From an uncultured Eubacterium sp. (lineage in GTDB: Bacteria > Bacillota > Clostridia > Lachnospirales > Lachnospiraceae): a stretch of 64,000 bases of DNA. The stretch covers positions 177,705-241,704 of the forward strand of contig CAJUBZ010000004.1 in the NCBI GenBank assembly GCA_910584795.1, in the 5' to 3' direction. Under the pieces are notes generated by a model. That model had not been told where the DNA came from, did not search any database, and saw only the letters and a program-made list of their open reading frames with translations. Made by a program: the position numbers and the translations under genes. Within the stretch, counting starts at the first letter, position 1; every line of letters starts with the position of its first letter. Shown piece by piece: positions 61,789 through 64,000 of this stretch.

Positions 61789-62373
61789 TCATATTTTCTG
61801 AATTGTTTCCACAATTTCAGAAATACACTCATCTAAATCATTATTATAATATCTTTTGCAAATTCCTGCTTTTACAATATTTTCTTCTTTAAAATCTTCC
61901 TCATCAGCCAGGAAACGTCTGCAAAGCTCTGCATATTTCGGTTCACTTTGTTCTCTTTCTCTCCTTACTGCCCTTTCAAGCCTTTCACCATTTTCTACTT
62001 CTATATATATAGGAACAACAACATTTCCTCCATAATATTTTACCATATCATTGTATGATTCCAATGTTCCAATATATAGATAATTTTCCTTTCCTAATTC
62101 AATTTGTCCATCATCTGCAGTAAAGTAACTCCATTTTCCATGAATGGTATTATAATCCCGGCATTCAATAACCAATTCGTTTTCCTTCATCTTGTTCAAC
62201 ATATCCTCTGAAACAAAATGATATTCCAAACCTTCAGTTTCACCAACACGCATAGGTCTGGTTGTATACCCAACTACTGTTTTTAGATTTAACTCTTTAT
62301 CTTGCTTTAAATATTGAAAAATTGTATCCTTCCCACTACAGCTTTTTCCTAATACAAAAAATATCTTTGACAT
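61789..62373 (-). CDS. Guanylate-kinase-like P-loop kinase
   Basis: A 194-residue protein. The P-loop is FVLGKSCSGKDTIF and the GMP-binding motif TTRPMRVGETEGLEYHFVS is that of guanylate kinase; an Arg-rich lid RAVRREREQ follows. It sits in the place of thymidylate kinase (tmk) in the Bacillus yaaO-tmk-holB cluster. Without a biochemical test, GMP kinase is the best guess, but a separate canonical gmk probably exists elsewhere. The ATG at 62373 has TTGGAG upstream. Confidence 0.82.
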   Translation of the reverse strand: MSKIFFVLGKSCSGKDTIFQYLKQDKELNLKTVVGYTTRPMRVGETEGLEYHFVSEDMLNKMKENELVIECRDYNTIHGKWSYFTADDGQIELGKENYLYIGTLESYNDMVKYYGGNVVVPIYIEVENGERLERAVRREREQSEPKYAELCRRFLADEEDFKEENIVKAGICKRYYNNDLDECISEIVETIQKI

Positions 62374-62386
62374 ATTTACTCCAATT

Positions 62387-63847
62387 CTATTTATTAACTT
62401 TAACAACTTTAATTTTGTCTTTTTCTATTCCCTTAACATTCAAATTTATTTCTTTATAATATTGCAACTGCGCTATTAATTGTTTAGAGATAATTTCTCC
62501 AGGTACAATTAATGGAATTTCGGGAGGATATATGTATATATATTGTGCTGAAATTTTACCTTCCGACTTTACAAATAATCTTTCTTCTGATAACTTGCTC
62601 TTTGCTTCATATATAGACATAACTGTAATATTTTCTCTGTCTTTTAAATGTTCACTGTTGGTTAAAGTTTGTTCTTTTATAAACATATTTGTCTGCATAG
62701 ATCCTTTTAGTTTATTATCTAATTCTTCTAAAACCTCTGCCAATTTTAAAATTTGCTGCATACTGTCACACATAGTAGTCATTCCTAATACATATTTTGC
62801 AGATGTCATCTCCATCTCAAAACCATAGTTCTTTCTAAGTTCTTCCTCTAAATCCTTTCCACTAATTTTAAAAGTATTTAGAAAAATACTAAGCTTGCAA
62901 ATATCGAAATCATAAACACCACTTTTTCCAACGCACTCTTTTCCCAAAACTTTTATATTTTCCAAATTATTAACTTTTGTATAAAACATGTCCAAAGTTA
63001 TTAACAATTTTTCCAGTTTTTCTCTTCCCCTATCTTGTAGCTCCCTGATACATTTATCAAGGCTTGCCATTAACACATAAGAAGGACTGCTAGTTTGATA
63101 TATGGCTATAGTCTCCATTATTTGTTCCGTCTCTATTCTATTTCCACATAAATGTAAAAAAGCTGTTTGTGTCATTGCCGGTAAAGTTTTATGAGCACTC
63201 TCAATTACAATGTCTGCGCCTAACTTATATGCCGGTTTAGGCAATCCCTCACAAATCCCTAAATGGGCTCCATGTGCCTCATCCACAATTAGTATGCTTC
63301 CATACTTATGTACAACTTTTGCAATGTTCTCTATATCTGATACAATCCCTTCATATGTAGGACTGGTAACAACCACCGCTTTTACCTTTTCTCCATTTTC
63401 TTCTGCCTTTTGCAACTGTTTCTCAATATCTTTCGGATTATATCCACCATATATACCATATTCGTCTATAATCTGTGGATAAATATACCGTGCTTTTAAA
63501 TTTCTAAGCTCTATCGCATTATATACTGCTTTATGACAATTCCTTCCTATAATAATACAGTCCCCAATCCTCGTCACCGTATTAATTGCTGTCAACAAAC
63601 CACAAGAACTTCCATTCACCAAAAACCAGGTTTTATCCGTTCCAAAAAACTCACTGGCATTGTCCATACACTCTTTTATAATTCCCTCTGGATGATGAAG
63701 ATTATCAAAACCACTTATTTCCGTAATATCTATTTCATATGGATCAACTAACAACTTTTCCCGCCTCTTATGCCCCGGCATATGAAAAGGATATTTTCCA
63801 TTTTGTCTATATTCAATTAATTTTTCATATAATCCTTTATCACTCAT
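62387..63847 (-). CDS. Orn/Lys/Arg decarboxylase-like PLP enzyme (YaaO/SpeA type)
   Basis: A 486-residue fold-type I PLP enzyme. Seen: HMPGHKRR, the PLP lysine in ESAHKTLPAMTQ, the Asp in IVDEAHGAH, and YIYPPEIPLIVPGE in the C-terminal domain. It may decarboxylate arginine or lysine, feeding polyamine synthesis, but the substrate is not certain. It has no clear ribosome site; TATAAT lies only 7 bases before the ATG. Confidence 0.9.
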   Translation of the reverse strand: MSDKGLYEKLIEYRQNGKYPFHMPGHKRREKLLVDPYEIDITEISGFDNLHHPEGIIKECMDNASEFFGTDKTWFLVNGSSCGLLTAINTVTRIGDCIIIGRNCHKAVYNAIELRNLKARYIYPQIIDEYGIYGGYNPKDIEKQLQKAEENGEKVKAVVVTSPTYEGIVSDIENIAKVVHKYGSILIVDEAHGAHLGICEGLPKPAYKLGADIVIESAHKTLPAMTQTAFLHLCGNRIETEQIMETIAIYQTSSPSYVLMASLDKCIRELQDRGREKLEKLLITLDMFYTKVNNLENIKVLGKECVGKSGVYDFDICKLSIFLNTFKISGKDLEEELRKNYGFEMEMTSAKYVLGMTTMCDSMQQILKLAEVLEELDNKLKGSMQTNMFIKEQTLTNSEHLKDRENITVMSIYEAKSKLSEERLFVKSEGKISAQYIYIYPPEIPLIVPGEIISKQLIAQLQYYKEINLNVKGIEKDKIKVVKVNK

Positions 63848-63867
63848 AGGCTTGATTATAACATAAA

Positions 63868-63900
63868 AAAAGAAGGATTACGATAAACAATCCTTCTTTT
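63868..63900. terminator. Terminator between tRNA and decarboxylase genes
   Basis: AAAAGAAGGATT (63868-63879) and AATCCTTCTTTT (63889-63900) are perfect arms; a long T run on the minus strand follows. It probably ends the tRNA transcript. Confidence 0.82.
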
Positions 63901-63945
63901 AAATTAATTAACTTTAATATATATTCTCTTAACTATAAAAAACAG

Positions 63946-64000
63946 TGCCCAGTTCCGGAATCGAACCAGAGACACGAGGATTTTCAGTCCTCTGCTCTAC
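63946..64000 (-). tRNA. tRNA-Phe (GAA), truncated by window end
   Basis: The 3' two thirds are present: D-arm end GTAGAGC, anticodon loop CTGAAAA (anticodon GAA), T loop GGTTCGATTCC, and acceptor ACTGGGC plus A. The 5' acceptor strand lies beyond base 64000. CCA is not encoded. Confidence 0.92.

Overview
The window reads as chromosomal DNA of an A+T-rich, low-GC, spore-forming anaerobe of the Clostridia, most likely a Lachnospiraceae-type gut bacterium. This rests on a Firmicutes-type Tad pilus operon with FHA and DUF5702 proteins, several secreted proteins ending in the same lysine-rich fibronectin-III-like domain, sporulation genes (cwlD, spmA, spmB, ricT), a Met T-box, a cobalamin riboswitch, and tRNA genes without encoded CCA. 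I see no prophage, insertion sequence, CRISPR array or rRNA.

Layout. 0-4 kb: the end of a phenylacetate-CoA ligase gene with its ACT-domain partner, a secreted SH3/lysozyme-like protein, and a BaiA/FabG-like dehydrogenase. 4.2-5.6 kb: an AAA/DUF4143 ATPase. 5.9-9.3 kb: rpsF-ssb-rpsR, a GntR(YtrA)-ABC exporter operon under a palindromic operator, and a 59-codon DUF951 gene coupled to the gene before it. 9.3-14.1 kb: secreted NlpC/P60, membrane and FN3 proteins. 14.3-14.6 kb: tRNA-Cys and tRNA-Glu. 14.6-17.8 kb: CvpA, DUF5711 and a membrane LysM protein. 18-27.8 kb: a complete monoderm Tad pilus operon (tadZ, tadA, tadB, tadC, a 56-residue Flp pilin, DUF5702, two TadE-like proteins, prepilin peptidase, FHA protein), with a sirtuin at its end. 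28-37.3 kb: housekeeping genes (upp, tsaC, cwlD, rsmA, tatD, metG) with a degenerate phosphatase homologue and repeat-rich spacers. 37.4-41 kb: secreted proteins, including a DNRLRE plus trypsin-like protease, and a broken LRR gene. 41-48 kb: HAD phosphatase, ptsI, ptsH, a probable fructose-EII relic, manA, a DUF885 protein and pfkB. 48-57.3 kb: spmB, an antiporter, a riboswitch-controlled ECF operon, and spmA. 57.6-63.8 kb: a Crh-like HPr homologue and the conserved rsmI-trmN6-ricT-holB-kinase-decarboxylase cluster. The window ends inside a tRNA-Phe gene.

The most interesting system is at 50.2-56.6 kb. A cobalamin riboswitch with its own terminator precedes a secreted DUF4430 protein. Next comes a membrane-anchored protein joining an alpha6/alpha6-barrel-like region to a second DUF4430 domain, and then EcfT, a fused EcfA-EcfA' and an ECF S component. 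Barrel plus DUF4430-like beta domain is the architecture of animal intrinsic factor and transcobalamin. I infer that this is a corrinoid-uptake system in which haptocorrin-like surface proteins hand cobalamin to an ECF importer. The same block separates spmA from spmB, which are normally adjacent.

Other points are cytoplasmic and surface proteins that have lost catalytic residues (phosphatase-like, JAMM-like and HPr-like), a TadE protein with two zinc-finger-like repeats, and a recurring hairpin tip (TGC-RA-GCA) in spacers across the window. All identifications come from reading motifs and context; no database search was run.
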